Shown: positions 17,142 through 25,323 of the stretch, in pieces | How the letters are laid out: each line of letters starts with the position of its first letter | How positions within the stretch are numbered: the stretch's first letter is position 1 | Source of the DNA: Chitinophaga pinensis | GTDB lineage: Bacteria; Bacteroidota; Bacteroidia; Chitinophagales; Chitinophagaceae | Direction of reading: 5' to 3' | Assembly (NCBI GenBank): GCA_945865295.1 | Contig: CAMBDE010000014.1 | Location: forward strand, 1-38,588 | DNA length: 38,588 bases | Made by a program: the position numbers and the translations under genes | The notes under the pieces: generated by a model | Told to the model about the DNA's origin: nothing | Database searches by the model: none | Seen by the model: the letters and a program-made list of their open reading frames with translations, nothing else

Positions 17142-18383
17142 ATGAAAATGAGTAAAACAGAAAATATACAATGTTCTTTTTGTGGTCGAAGCAGAGAAGA
17201 AGTAAAAATCCTAATTGCTGGACAAGAAGGTCATATCTGCGAGCACTGTATTGAGCATGCTCATGAAATTGTAGATAAAGAATTTCATCAAAAAAAGGAA
17301 GCTGGAAAAGCAGGTACACTCAAAGTACAAAAGCCGATTGCCATTAAAAAGTTTATGGACCAATACATCATTGGCCAAGATGAAGCAAAGAAAATATTGT
17401 GCGTGGCCGTTTACAATCACTTTAAACGCATTAATCTACCCACAACGATCAAGGATGATGTAGAAATAGAAAAAAGCAATGTGATCATGATTGGTGAAAC
17501 AGGTACAGGTAAAACATTACTTGCCAAAACCATTGCCAAACTTTTAAATGTACCCTTTGCCATTGTGGATGCCACGGTCTTCACAGAGGCGGGATATGTC
17601 GGAGAAGATGTAGAGAGCATGTTAACGCGTCTTTTGCAAAACTGTGACTATGATGTAGAAGCAGCACAAAGAGGGATTGTATATATCGATGAAATTGATA
17701 AAATCGCACGTAAAAGTGATAACGCTTCTATTACAAGGGATGTAAGTGGAGAAGGCGTACAACAAGGTTTATTAAAAATGCTAGAAGGCACAGAAGTATT
17801 GGTACCTCCTCAGGGTGGAAGAAAGCACCCTGATCAAAAAATGATCAAAGTAGACACTAAGAATATTTTGTTTATTTGTGGTGGCGCATTTGACGGCATT
17901 GATAAAATCATTGCAAGAAGAATCAATACCAATGCGATTGGATTTAGTGTCAACAAAGACGAGCAAGAATTACAACGCAAAAATTTATTACGCTTTGTGA
18001 ATGCACAAGACATCAAAACTTTTGGTTTAATCCCAGAAATGCTAGGACGTCTTCCAATTGTAACACACTTAGAGCCATTGGACGCTGAAACATTAAGAAG
18101 CATTTTGACAGAACCAAAGAATGCATTAATCAAACAATACACGCAATTGTTTGCCATAGAAGATATCAAGCTTACCATTGACCCAGAAGTTTTTGATTTC
18201 ATTACTGCTAAAGCAATGGAATACAAATTGGGTGCTAGAGGATTAAGAAGTATCTGCGAGAGTTTGTTTACGCAAGCGATGTTTGATCTTCCGGGAACGG
18301 ATACCAAAGTATTTAATGTGACTTTAGTTTATGCCAAAGACATGTTTGATAAAAGTAAAATAAGCGCTTTAAAAGTAGCTTAA
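17142..18383 (+). CDS. clpX: ATP-dependent Clp protease ATP-binding subunit ClpX
   Basis: An AAA+ unfoldase that recognises, unfolds and threads substrates into ClpP. It has an N-terminal zinc finger (CSFCG ... CEHC), Walker A GETGTGKT, pore loop GYVG, Walker B VYIDEIDK and sensor 2 GARGLR. The frame opens at a TTG (17133), but ATG 17142 (MKMSKTEN) or ATG 17148 (MSKTEN) fits the family, which begins a few residues before the zinc finger. I list 17142, about 413 residues. It is the third gene of the clp operon, with the 48-residue gene 32 bases downstream. Confidence 0.96.
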   Translation: MKMSKTENIQCSFCGRSREEVKILIAGQEGHICEHCIEHAHEIVDKEFHQKKEAGKAGTLKVQKPIAIKKFMDQYIIGQDEAKKILCVAVYNHFKRINLPTTIKDDVEIEKSNVIMIGETGTGKTLLAKTIAKLLNVPFAIVDATVFTEAGYVGEDVESMLTRLLQNCDYDVEAAQRGIVYIDEIDKIARKSDNASITRDVSGEGVQQGLLKMLEGTEVLVPPQGGRKHPDQKMIKVDTKNILFICGGAFDGIDKIIARRINTNAIGFSVNKDEQELQRKNLLRFVNAQDIKTFGLIPEMLGRLPIVTHLEPLDAETLRSILTEPKNALIKQYTQLFAIEDIKLTIDPEVFDFITAKAMEYKLGARGLRSICESLFTQAMFDLPGTDTKVFNVTLVYAKDMFDKSKISALKVA

Positions 18384-18415
18384 GAAAAATACATAACCAC
18401 TTTAAAAATAAATTT

Positions 18416-18562
18416 ATGCAAGAACTAATTGACCGTTTGGTAAAAGAAGCAGGTGTTACACCAGAACAAGCAAAGCAATCTATTGAAACCATTGCTGCAT
18501 TTGTAAAAGAAAAATTTCCAATGCTAGGTGGTGCTGTGAATCAAATTTTCAAGCACAAATAA
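18416..18562 (+). CDS. small helical protein, 48 aa, unknown function
   Basis: A 48-codon frame starting MQELIDRLVKEAG and ending GGAVNQIFKHK, between clpX (32 bases upstream) and the operon terminator (28 bases downstream). The pattern is two amphipathic helices: LIDRLVKEAGVTPEQAKQSIETI, then FVKEKFPMLGGAVNQIF. This layout (x-LV-x-KAG-x-T-x-EQA ... V-x-EKFP) resembles small Bacteroidota proteins and the helical units of DUF2267/DUF2780-like proteins; that link is from memory and weak. Position and good coding character support a real gene, probably cotranscribed with clpX. Function unknown. Confidence 0.75.
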   Translation: MQELIDRLVKEAGVTPEQAKQSIETIAAFVKEKFPMLGGAVNQIFKHK

Positions 18563-18590
18563 GTTTCTTAACGATTTGGTATAGCCATTT

Positions 18591-18646
18591 GAACCACTCT
18601 GAGTTATTAGATACCAATTTAATTACTCAGAGTGGTTCTTTTTTTT
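18591..18646 (+). terminator. strong terminator of the clp operon
   Basis: A perfect 14-bp stem (GAACCACTCTGAGT/ACTCAGAGTGGTTC) with a 20-base loop, then eight T. Its right arm and T run lie inside the last codons of the convergent helix-hairpin-helix gene. Confidence 0.92.
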
Positions 18647-19440
18647 AATAGCATTGCTTCTGCTTCAGTTAGGTCAAACTTTATCACCATTTCCGACCAA
18701 GTCAGCCTACCCTGTTGTTCTTTTCGAAGCTTTAAGATCCTAAATACAGCCCTTTCATCAAATATGCCAAGTGCCATCCAATCCTCAAAGCGCATCGTTT
18801 GATAAGTCATTTTTTTAACCTTATTGGACTGGTACTTTAAATAGGGATAGATTATCTGAAAATCAAATGCAGTGATGCCATATACTTTCTTTAACCCTTG
18901 TATATTGGTAAAACCGCCTGTCCATTTTTGATAGGTTAAAATTCGCTTTACTTTATAGGCTGGTAAACCTGTGATTCGAATCCAATCCGAGGCATTGGGA
19001 TTGTTAATATCAATTTGCTCAGGGGCATACTTTTCCCATTTTCGATTTGTATTTTGTTGAACGCCATCTGCGGAGTCCATTGTTTGAATCCGAACCCAAG
19101 GAAGTAAGCCTTGCGCTTGAGTTTCAGAAACTCCATACCATTTTAATAGGTCTTCTTTTTTATAAAATCGTCCTCCTTTTGCTCGATAATGATACAGTGT
19201 CCGCATTTGTTTGCTGGACAACCCTAATTGAAATCCTTGCATGCTATCCAACAAATTAGGATCAAAATAAAAATACTTGATAGACTTGCTTTTGGAATTT
19301 GAAAAGTTGCACTGATTGGAAGAGGTTGTTGGTAATAGATAATGTAACAATAAACTTAAAGATAAAATACATCCAAGAACGATAATTCCTTTTTGCTCTT
19401 TTGATGTAAAAATGAAATAAGATTTCCAATCAAATTGCAT
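18619..19440 (-). CDS. helix-hairpin-helix protein with one membrane segment
   Basis: 273 residues from the ATG at 19440; an upstream TTG at 19455 would add five residues but overlaps a promoter box. One membrane helix lies near residues 18-37 (GIIVLGCILSLSLLLHYLL), so the rest is probably outside the cytoplasm or membrane-tethered. At least two HhH-like units follow: GLSSKQMRTLYHYRAKGG...LLKWYGV and INNPNASDWIRITGLPAYKVKRIL...GLKKVYGI, as in ComEA-like DNA-binding modules. A role in DNA binding or uptake is possible, but no other competence gene is near. The last codons overlap the clp operon terminator. Confidence 0.8.
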   Translation of the reverse strand: MQFDWKSYFIFTSKEQKGIIVLGCILSLSLLLHYLLPTTSSNQCNFSNSKSKSIKYFYFDPNLLDSMQGFQLGLSSKQMRTLYHYRAKGGRFYKKEDLLKWYGVSETQAQGLLPWVRIQTMDSADGVQQNTNRKWEKYAPEQIDINNPNASDWIRITGLPAYKVKRILTYQKWTGGFTNIQGLKKVYGITAFDFQIIYPYLKYQSNKVKKMTYQTMRFEDWMALGIFDERAVFRILKLRKEQQGRLTWSEMVIKFDLTEAEAMLLKKRTTLSN

Positions 19441-19452
19441 GGTGATTTTCAA

Positions 19453-19460
19453 CAAACCTA
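19453..19460 (-). promoter_or_regulatory. -7 promoter box TAGGTTTG for the HhH gene
   Basis: Exact TAnnTTTG match on the minus strand, 12 bases before the ATG at 19440, in an AT-rich gap. Confidence 0.5.
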
Positions 19461-19495
19461 TTTTTTTAAACCATGCGAAAATTACGTATAAATAC

Positions 19496-19543
19496 TTCGA
19501 AAAATAATTAGAAAAATAATTCGAAAAAATAATTCGAAAACAA
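19496..19543. repeat. AT-rich tandem repeat, four imperfect units of 11-13 bp
   Basis: Units TTCGAAAAATAA, TTAGAAAAATAA, TTCGAAAAAATAA and TTCGAAAACAA run head to tail between the stop of the metallo-hydrolase gene and the promoter of the HhH gene. The A tracts recur about every 12 bases, near helical phase, so intrinsic bending or an upstream promoter element is possible. Confidence 0.85.
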
Positions 19544-19552
19544 TTGGAGTAA

Positions 19553-20320
19553 CTATACTGTAATCACCATCCCGTCATATGCCATTCCAATGCCCTTTGG
19601 CAAACTAGGTTCCACCTCAGCCTGTAAACCAATCTGGTGGCTAAAATGCGTGAAATAAGTTTGAGGTATATTCAAAGACTGCGTCAATGCAATGGCTTCG
19701 GATAAGGTGAAATGTGTTGGATGTGACTGGGGACGCAGTGCGTTTAGGATGAGGACCTTGGACCCTTTTATTTGCTCCATGGCTTCTGCCGAAATAGAAT
19801 TGGCATCTGTGATGTAAGTAAAGTCACCCATTCTAAAACCTAATACTGGCATATCACGATGCATGACTTGAATAGGCATTAATTCTATATCCCCAATCTT
19901 AAAAGCTGTTTCATGATCAATGGTGCGCAATTGCATCTCTGGCAAACCTGCCTCTTTATCCGCTTCAAAAGCATAATAAAAATCACGCTGAATGGCTACC
20001 TGCGTAATGGTATTCGCATAGATTGGCATTGATTTACCCGAGAAGAAATTAAAAGGCCTGATATCATCTAGTCCTGCATAATGATCTCTATGGGGATGGG
20101 TAAATACCACTGCATCTATATGTGTTGTTTTTGTACGAAGCATTTGATACCTAAAATCCGGAGTCGTATCTATGATGATACAAGTGGTATCGGATTCAAT
20201 TTTAATACTTGTTCTTAATCTATTGTCTCTGGGATCAGCTGAATTACATACAGGACATACGCATCCAATAAGTGGAACCCCAGTGCTGGTGCCTGATCCT
20301 AGAATGGTGATACGTAACAA
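19553..20320 (-). CDS. metallo-beta-lactamase fold hydrolase, PhnP-like phosphodiesterase
   Basis: 255 residues. The zinc motif HPHRDH (near residue 75) with later His and Asp residues (VMHRD, TDAN, THFSH) marks the metallo-beta-lactamase fold. The early GCVCPVC cluster near residue 19 matches the extra structural zinc of PhnP-type cyclic phosphodiesterases. No C-P lyase genes are present, so the PhnP pathway role is not implied. The start is TTG at 20320: no ATG lies near, and MLRITILGSGTSTGVP is the family N-terminus. It lies 17 bases after the 90-aa gene and is probably translated from the same transcript. Confidence 0.87.
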   Translation of the reverse strand: MLRITILGSGTSTGVPLIGCVCPVCNSADPRDNRLRTSIKIESDTTCIIIDTTPDFRYQMLRTKTTHIDAVVFTHPHRDHYAGLDDIRPFNFFSGKSMPIYANTITQVAIQRDFYYAFEADKEAGLPEMQLRTIDHETAFKIGDIELMPIQVMHRDMPVLGFRMGDFTYITDANSISAEAMEQIKGSKVLILNALRPQSHPTHFTLSEAIALTQSLNIPQTYFTHFSHQIGLQAEVEPSLPKGIGMAYDGMVITV

Positions 20321-20337
20321 AGTGGTAGGGTTAAAAT

Positions 20338-20610
20338 TTATGCTTCAGACAATGCAATGCGCTTCACTTCCTCATATAATTTTTGAGAATCATGCGTCAA
20401 CTTATCAAATTCAATTGTGAGTTGTGGAATCAATTCAAGTAAGGTATTGATTCGTGCTTCCAAATTTAAAAACTTGTTTAAAACCACGATTTTTTTGAAT
20501 TCGAGTAAACACCAGCCGCTCTGGAAATTACCTCGCTCGTAACGAACTACATAATCAGAATCGCCTAAAATATCTTCTAATTTATCTAAAGTGCCTTGTG
20601 TGATTTTCAT
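20338..20610 (-). CDS. small uncharacterised protein, 90 aa
   Basis: 90 residues with no signal peptide. The first half has a beta-like pattern (YVVRYERGNFQSGWCLLEFKKIVVLNKFLNLEARI) and the second half is a helix rich in Leu and Lys. I recall similar proteins (KITQxTLDKLE ... VRYExGNFxSGxCLLE...VVVxNKF) across Bacteroidota with no known function; this is recollection, not a search. It starts a two-gene unit with the PhnP-like hydrolase and has its own -7 box upstream. Confidence 0.8.
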   Translation of the reverse strand: MKITQGTLDKLEDILGDSDYVVRYERGNFQSGWCLLEFKKIVVLNKFLNLEARINTLLELIPQLTIEFDKLTHDSQKLYEEVKRIALSEA

Positions 20611-20657
20611 AAAATTGGGCTATTTTAAGTCGGATTTACCTTCATTAAGCTATGTTA

Positions 20658-20665
20658 CAAAGATA
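20658..20665 (-). promoter_or_regulatory. -7 promoter box TATCTTTG for the 90-aa gene and hydrolase
   Basis: Exact TAnnTTTG match on the minus strand, 47 bases before the ATG at 20610. A TTTA at 20687-20690 sits 21 bases upstream as a possible -33 element. Confidence 0.5.
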
Positions 20666-20717
20666 GTTTTTTGGTACAGTAGCTATTAAATAAAACGCAG
20701 GAGTTATTCACATTTCG

Positions 20718-20725
20718 TACCTTTG
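20718..20725 (+). promoter_or_regulatory. -7 promoter box TACCTTTG for the HD/lpx operon
   Basis: Exact TAnnTTTG match, 16 bases before the HD gene ATG. It shares the context TTTCGTACCTTT with the copA promoter at 27700. No clear -33 TTTG at 19 bases. Confidence 0.6.
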
Positions 20726-20741
20726 TCAACACATTTAGCCT

Positions 20742-21971
20742 ATGGACTTTTTGACTCGAAAAATGATTAACGATCCAGTACATGGATTTATTACGATCAA
20801 TGACCCGTTGATATTTGCCATTTTCAACCATTCTTTTTTTCAAAGATTAAGAAGGATACAGCAAATGGCTTTAGCCCAACTAGTTTATCCTGGTGCTGTG
20901 CATACCAGACTGCATCATTCACTGGGTGCCTATCATTTAATGTGTAATGCGATCAATGAACTTAGAGACAAGGGCATTGAGATTAGTGTAGAAGAAGCAC
21001 AAGCTGCAAAAGCAGCCATTTTAATGCATGATATTGGCCATGGCCCCTATTCACATGGATTAGAAAATGTATTATTAAAAGGCGTGCACCATGAGGCACT
21101 TTCTTTGTTAATTATGAATCAACTCAACGTAGATTCAGACCCTGCATTGAATGGTCAATTAAACATGGCGATTCAAATTTTTACCAACCAATATCCTAAA
21201 ACCTTTTTACATCAATTAATTAGTGGTCAGCTAGATGTGGATAGGTTAGATTATTTATCAAGAGATAGTTTCTTTACAGGTGTAAGTGAAGGCGTGGTGG
21301 GCCATGAGCGCATTTTAAAAATGTTAAACGTAAAAGACAATATTTTATTAGTAGAAGAAAAAGGCGTGAATAGTGTAGAGAAATTTTTAGTGTCCAGAAG
21401 GTTGATGTATTGGCAAGTATACCGACACAAGACCGTCATTGCTGCGGAGAATATGTTGGTTAAAATAATTCAAAGAGCTAAACAATTGACAAAAGCAAAA
21501 GACAGTACCATCGCCATTGGCGGTATTTTAGATTATTTTTTATCCAATGAATTTACCTCCATTGAGCAAATTGATTTAACAGCTTATTGCCAATTAGATG
21601 ATACAGATATTATGTATGCCATCAAAAAATGGCAAACACATTCAGATCCGATTTTATCTTTATTGTGCAATAGATTATTGAACAGAAAAATTTATAAATG
21701 TCAGTTGCAATCAGAACCCATCACCGATGCTGCTTTAAATCAAGCATTAATGGCTACAAAAGCAAGGTTCAATGTGGATGATGAAGCTGCTGCTTTCTTC
21801 TGTTTTAAAGGCGAAACAAGCAACACTTTGTACAAGAATGACAGTGAGAATATCCATATTTTGCTAAAAAAAGGTGAAATTTCTACCATTTCTGAGGTAC
21901 AAAACGCATTAATTGTCGAAAGTCTTTCTACCCCAGTTAAAAAATTTTACATTTGTTCACTAAGTGAATAA
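20742..21971 (+). CDS. HD-domain phosphohydrolase (SAMHD1/dNTPase-like)
   Basis: 409 residues. The metal site reads H54 (HTRLHHSLG), H96-D97 (LMHDIGHGPYSH) and D165 or D167 (DVDRLDYLSRD), the pattern of SAMHD1-like dNTP triphosphohydrolases and of COG1078 HD proteins. The start NDPVHGFI is also typical of that group. The likely reaction is removal of triphosphate or phosphate from a nucleotide; the substrate is not certain. It heads the lpx cluster, 18 bases before lpxD, an arrangement I recall from other Bacteroidota, though no biochemical link to lipid A is known to me. Confidence 0.88.
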   Translation: MDFLTRKMINDPVHGFITINDPLIFAIFNHSFFQRLRRIQQMALAQLVYPGAVHTRLHHSLGAYHLMCNAINELRDKGIEISVEEAQAAKAAILMHDIGHGPYSHGLENVLLKGVHHEALSLLIMNQLNVDSDPALNGQLNMAIQIFTNQYPKTFLHQLISGQLDVDRLDYLSRDSFFTGVSEGVVGHERILKMLNVKDNILLVEEKGVNSVEKFLVSRRLMYWQVYRHKTVIAAENMLVKIIQRAKQLTKAKDSTIAIGGILDYFLSNEFTSIEQIDLTAYCQLDDTDIMYAIKKWQTHSDPILSLLCNRLLNRKIYKCQLQSEPITDAALNQALMATKARFNVDDEAAAFFCFKGETSNTLYKNDSENIHILLKKGEISTISEVQNALIVESLSTPVKKFYICSLSE

Positions 21972-21989
21972 GCCCAATTCAAATAAATA

Positions 21990-23045
21990 ATGCAACACAT
22001 GCTAGAATTCAGTGCCCAACAGATCGCAATCATGATTCAAGGTCAAGTAGAAGGTGATGCGTCTGTCACTGTAAGGAATTTTGGTAAAATAGAGGAAGCC
22101 ACTGCTGGTCAACTTTCTTTTTTAGCCAACCCAAAATATGAAGCATTTTTATATTCTTCCGCCGCTTCGATTATCATCATTAGCAATCAGCAAGTTTTAA
22201 AACAAAAAATAAATGCGACTTTAATTAGGGTGCCCGACGCCTACGCTGCATTCGCAACCCTACTTACAAAATACCAAGAACTAAAGACCCAACAACTTGT
22301 AGGCATTCAAACCCCTTCATTTATTGCACCAACTGCTACATTAGGTGCAAACCATTTTGTTGCAGCTTTTGCTTATATCAATGAAGGAGCTTTACTGGGT
22401 GAACATGTAAAAATATTTAGCAATGTAGTCATTGGAGAAAATGTAAAAATTGGCAACCATGTCACCATCCATCCAGGTGTGGTTATTTATGAAGATTGTG
22501 TCATTGGCAACCATGTCACCATTCATAGTGGAAGCATTATTGGAAGTGATGGTTTTGGATTTGCCCCAAAAGAAGATGGTAGTTTTCAAAAAGTACCACA
22601 ACTTGGAAACGTGGTCATCGAAGATGATGTTGAAATTGGCGCCAACACCACTATAGACCGAGCAACTATCGGATCAACAATAATTCGTAAAGGCGTTAAA
22701 TTAGATAACCAGATTCAGATAGCACATAACGCAGAGATAGGAATCAATACCGTCATCGCCGCACAAGTTGGTGTAAGTGGTAGTACAAAGATTGGAAAGA
22801 ATGTCATGATTGGAGGTCAGGCTGGTTTAGCTGGTCATCTTGCCATTGCAGATGGGATAAAAATTGCAGGAGGAGCTGGTGTGACAAAAACATTTACAAC
22901 TGCAAATATGACCATTGCAGGCTACCCAGCAGTTGAGCAAAAACAAAGCTTAAGAAGCCAGGTTTATGTCAAAAATCTCCCAGAATTGGAAAAAAGAGTC
23001 CAAGAACTCGAAATATTAGTGCAACAACTGTCTCAAAAAGCCTAA
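21990..23045 (+). CDS. lpxD: UDP-3-O-acylglucosamine N-acyltransferase LpxD
   Basis: 351 residues; third acyl-transfer enzyme of lipid A synthesis, adding a hydroxyacyl chain to the 2-amino group. An N-terminal uridine-binding domain (LSFLANPKY) is followed by a left-handed beta helix of hexapeptide repeats (VVIGENVKIGNHVTI) and a C-terminal coiled helix (LEKRVQELEILVQQL). The catalytic His is H246 (QIAHNAEIG). ATG 21990 or ATG 21999 (MLEFSAQQ) could start it. Two neighbouring coils carry an identical 20-base DNA segment. It precedes lpxC-fabZ by 60 bases. Confidence 0.97.
   Translation: MQHMLEFSAQQIAIMIQGQVEGDASVTVRNFGKIEEATAGQLSFLANPKYEAFLYSSAASIIIISNQQVLKQKINATLIRVPDAYAAFATLLTKYQELKTQQLVGIQTPSFIAPTATLGANHFVAAFAYINEGALLGEHVKIFSNVVIGENVKIGNHVTIHPGVVIYEDCVIGNHVTIHSGSIIGSDGFGFAPKEDGSFQKVPQLGNVVIEDDVEIGANTTIDRATIGSTIIRKGVKLDNQIQIAHNAEIGINTVIAAQVGVSGSTKIGKNVMIGGQAGLAGHLAIADGIKIAGGAGVTKTFTTANMTIAGYPAVEQKQSLRSQVYVKNLPELEKRVQELEILVQQLSQKA
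22449..22522 (+). repeat. 20-bp direct repeat inside lpxD, 54 bases apart
   Basis: ATTGGCAACCATGTCACCAT occurs at 22449-22468 and 22503-22522. The 54-base period equals 18 codons, one full turn of the beta helix, so it is an in-frame repeat of one coil (IGNHVTIH). Confidence 0.95.
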
Positions 23046-23053
23046 ATCAGGCG

Positions 23054-23061
23054 TATTTTTG
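23054..23061 (+). promoter_or_regulatory. possible internal -7 box TATTTTTG before lpxC-fabZ
   Basis: Exact TAnnTTTG match in the 60-base gap between lpxD and lpxC-fabZ, 44 bases before the ATG. A T-rich match like this can be chance. Confidence 0.35.
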
Positions 23062-23105
23062 CTTAAAATCAAGCTTTTAACTAAGCTATTCTAAACTAGT
23101 TACAC

Positions 23106-24515
23106 ATGGATCAACATTTTAACCCCGATAAGCAACATACCCTTTTTGAAAGTATTAGTATTAGCGGAACCGGTTTACATACAGGCGTTTTAGTAGATAT
23201 GACATTGCAGCCTGCTAATCCAGGATTTGGTATCCAGTTTCAAAGGGTAGATTTACCAAACCAACCTTTGATTAAGGCGGATTGTGATTTAGTAACGGAT
23301 ACAAGTCGTGGAACTACATTGCAAGTGGGTGATGCTAAAGTGAGTACGGTGGAACATATTCTTGCCGCTTTAGTTGGTTTAGGTGTTGACAATCTTTTGA
23401 TTGAATTGAACGGACCAGAAATTCCAATCATGGATGGTAGCTCTGCTCCATTTATAGAAGCCATTGAAAAAGTAGGTGTATTAGAACAAGATGCTGCAAA
23501 AGCTTGGTACAGTATTGATGAAAATATTTTTCACTACGACGAAGATAAGCGCGTAGAGATGGTTGCATTGCCAGCATTGGATTATCAAATCACCACCCTG
23601 ATAGATTTTAATAGCCCAGTATTAGGCACACAACATGCGGCACTTAAAACAATCAAAGATTTTAAATCAGAAATATCTCCTTGTAGAACTTTTTGTTTTT
23701 TACATGAATTAGAAACGCTTTTAGAAAACGATTTAATTAAAGGCGGAGATATCAATAATGCCATTGTTGTAGTTGATAAGCCTGTAACCAAGGAGGAGAT
23801 GACTCGATTGGCTAAAGTTTTCAAGCGAGATAAAATTGAAGTAAAAAGTGAAGGCTATTTAAATAATTTGGAATTAAGATTTCCTAATGAACCCGCACGT
23901 CACAAATTATTAGATGTTATAGGTGACTTAGCATTGATAGGCTATCCCATTAAAGCAAGAATCATCGCTAATCGTCCTGGACATAGTAGCAACGTAGAAT
24001 TTGCTAAAAAAATAAAACAGTACATCAAAAAAAATAAAAATATTAAAGATGTTCCTGTTTATGATCCAAGCGCAACCCCTGTATATACTTTAGAACAAAT
24101 AGAAAAGACTTTACCGCATCGTCATCCATTTTTATTGGTGGATAAGATCATTGAATTAACAGATACTTCTATTGTAGGTGTTAAGAATGTGACATTCAAT
24201 GAATGGTTTTTCCCTGGACATTTTCCAGGCAATCCAGTCATGCCAGGCGTATTGCAAATTGAGGCATTGGCGCAAACTGGTGGTATCCTTTGTATCAATG
24301 CCATGCCTAAAGGCGATTATGATACTTATTTTTTAAAAATCAACAATTGTAAATTTAAACAAATGGTGAAGCCGGGCGATACCATGTTGCTTAAATTAGA
24401 ATTGATGGCTCCAATTCGTAGAGGTATTTGCGAAATGCGTGGCACAGTCTATGTAAATGGAAAAGTGGCTACAGAGTCTGAACTTGTTGCTCAAGTTGTA
24501 AAAAGAGCAAAATAA
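23106..24515 (+). CDS. lpxC-fabZ: bifunctional LpxC deacetylase / FabZ dehydratase
   Basis: 469 residues joining two enzymes, a fusion typical of Bacteroidota. The LpxC part (about 1-310) is the zinc UDP-3-O-acyl-GlcNAc deacetylase, the committed step of lipid A. Zinc ligands are H84 (VEHILAAL), H266 and D270 (ARHKLLD), and the catalytic base region has GPEIPIMDGSSAPF and H293 (RPGHSS). The FabZ part (about 325-469) is a hotdog-fold 3-hydroxyacyl-ACP dehydratase with H372 (GHFPGNPVMPG) and E386 (QIEALAQ), 14 residues apart as in E. coli. The linker is short and Lys-rich. lpxA follows after 10 bases. Confidence 0.98.
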   Translation: MDQHFNPDKQHTLFESISISGTGLHTGVLVDMTLQPANPGFGIQFQRVDLPNQPLIKADCDLVTDTSRGTTLQVGDAKVSTVEHILAALVGLGVDNLLIELNGPEIPIMDGSSAPFIEAIEKVGVLEQDAAKAWYSIDENIFHYDEDKRVEMVALPALDYQITTLIDFNSPVLGTQHAALKTIKDFKSEISPCRTFCFLHELETLLENDLIKGGDINNAIVVVDKPVTKEEMTRLAKVFKRDKIEVKSEGYLNNLELRFPNEPARHKLLDVIGDLALIGYPIKARIIANRPGHSSNVEFAKKIKQYIKKNKNIKDVPVYDPSATPVYTLEQIEKTLPHRHPFLLVDKIIELTDTSIVGVKNVTFNEWFFPGHFPGNPVMPGVLQIEALAQTGGILCINAMPKGDYDTYFLKINNCKFKQMVKPGDTMLLKLELMAPIRRGICEMRGTVYVNGKVATESELVAQVVKRAK

Positions 24516-24525
24516 ATTTATACCT

Positions 24526-25323
24526 ATGACACATCCATTCACTTATATAGACCCCAATGCAAAAGTTGCATCCAATGTAAAAATTGATCCTTTCACTGTC
24601 ATTCATAGTGATGTTACAATTGGAGAAGGTACATGGATTGGAAGCAATGTGACCATTATGAATGGCACTACAGTGGGGAAAAATTGTCGCATCTTCCCTG
24701 GTGCGGTGATAGGTGCTGATCCTCAGGATTTAAAATTCAATGGAGAAAAAACAACCGTTTCAATTGGCGACCATACCACCATCAGAGAATTCGTAACCAT
24801 TAACAGAGGTACTTCTGATCGTTGGGTCACTAAAGTTGGAAATCATTGTTTAATTATGGCCTACAGTCATATTGCACATGACTGTATCATTGGTAACCAT
24901 TGCATTTTAAGCAATAGCGTTCAAATTGCAGGTCACGTAACATTAGGTGACTATGCTTGGATTGCTGGCGTAAGTGCAGTGCATCAATTTGTGCATATTG
25001 GACAACATGCTTATATCGCAGGAGGTAGTTTGGTAAGCAAAGATGTGCCTCCTTATATTAAAGCTGTTCGAAATCCATTAAGCTATGGAGGCGTGAATAG
25101 TGTTGGATTGAAAAGAAGAGGATTTGACTTAGAAAAGATCAATCATATTTTAGATATCTACCGCTATATTTTTAATAAGGGTATGAACACGACACAGGCG
25201 CTTGCTTTTATTGAGGAAGAATTACCTGCTACAGATGAGCGAGATGAAATTGTGACTTTTATTAGAGACAGTGGAAGAGGCATCATCAAGCGTTTTGTCA
25301 AAGGTGCACTAGAAGATGAATAA
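24526..25323 (+). CDS. lpxA: UDP-N-acetylglucosamine acyltransferase LpxA
   Basis: 265 residues, the usual length. It adds the first hydroxyacyl chain to UDP-GlcNAc. A left-handed beta helix of hexapeptide repeats is followed by a helical C-terminal domain (GLKRRGFDLEKINHI). The catalytic base is H118 (SHIAHDC). The substrate loop GADPQDLKFNGE and the VHQFVHIG segment are both family hallmarks. Its last codons overlap the start of the ABC ATPase gene by 8 bases, so the two are translated together. Confidence 0.97.
   Translation: MTHPFTYIDPNAKVASNVKIDPFTVIHSDVTIGEGTWIGSNVTIMNGTTVGKNCRIFPGAVIGADPQDLKFNGEKTTVSIGDHTTIREFVTINRGTSDRWVTKVGNHCLIMAYSHIAHDCIIGNHCILSNSVQIAGHVTLGDYAWIAGVSAVHQFVHIGQHAYIAGGSLVSKDVPPYIKAVRNPLSYGGVNSVGLKRRGFDLEKINHILDIYRYIFNKGMNTTQALAFIEEELPATDERDEIVTFIRDSGRGIIKRFVKGALEDE

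Noticed and set aside
17834-18307. Open frame of 157 codons antisense to clpX.
   Set aside because: Entirely within the conserved ClpX coding region and without any recognisable domain.
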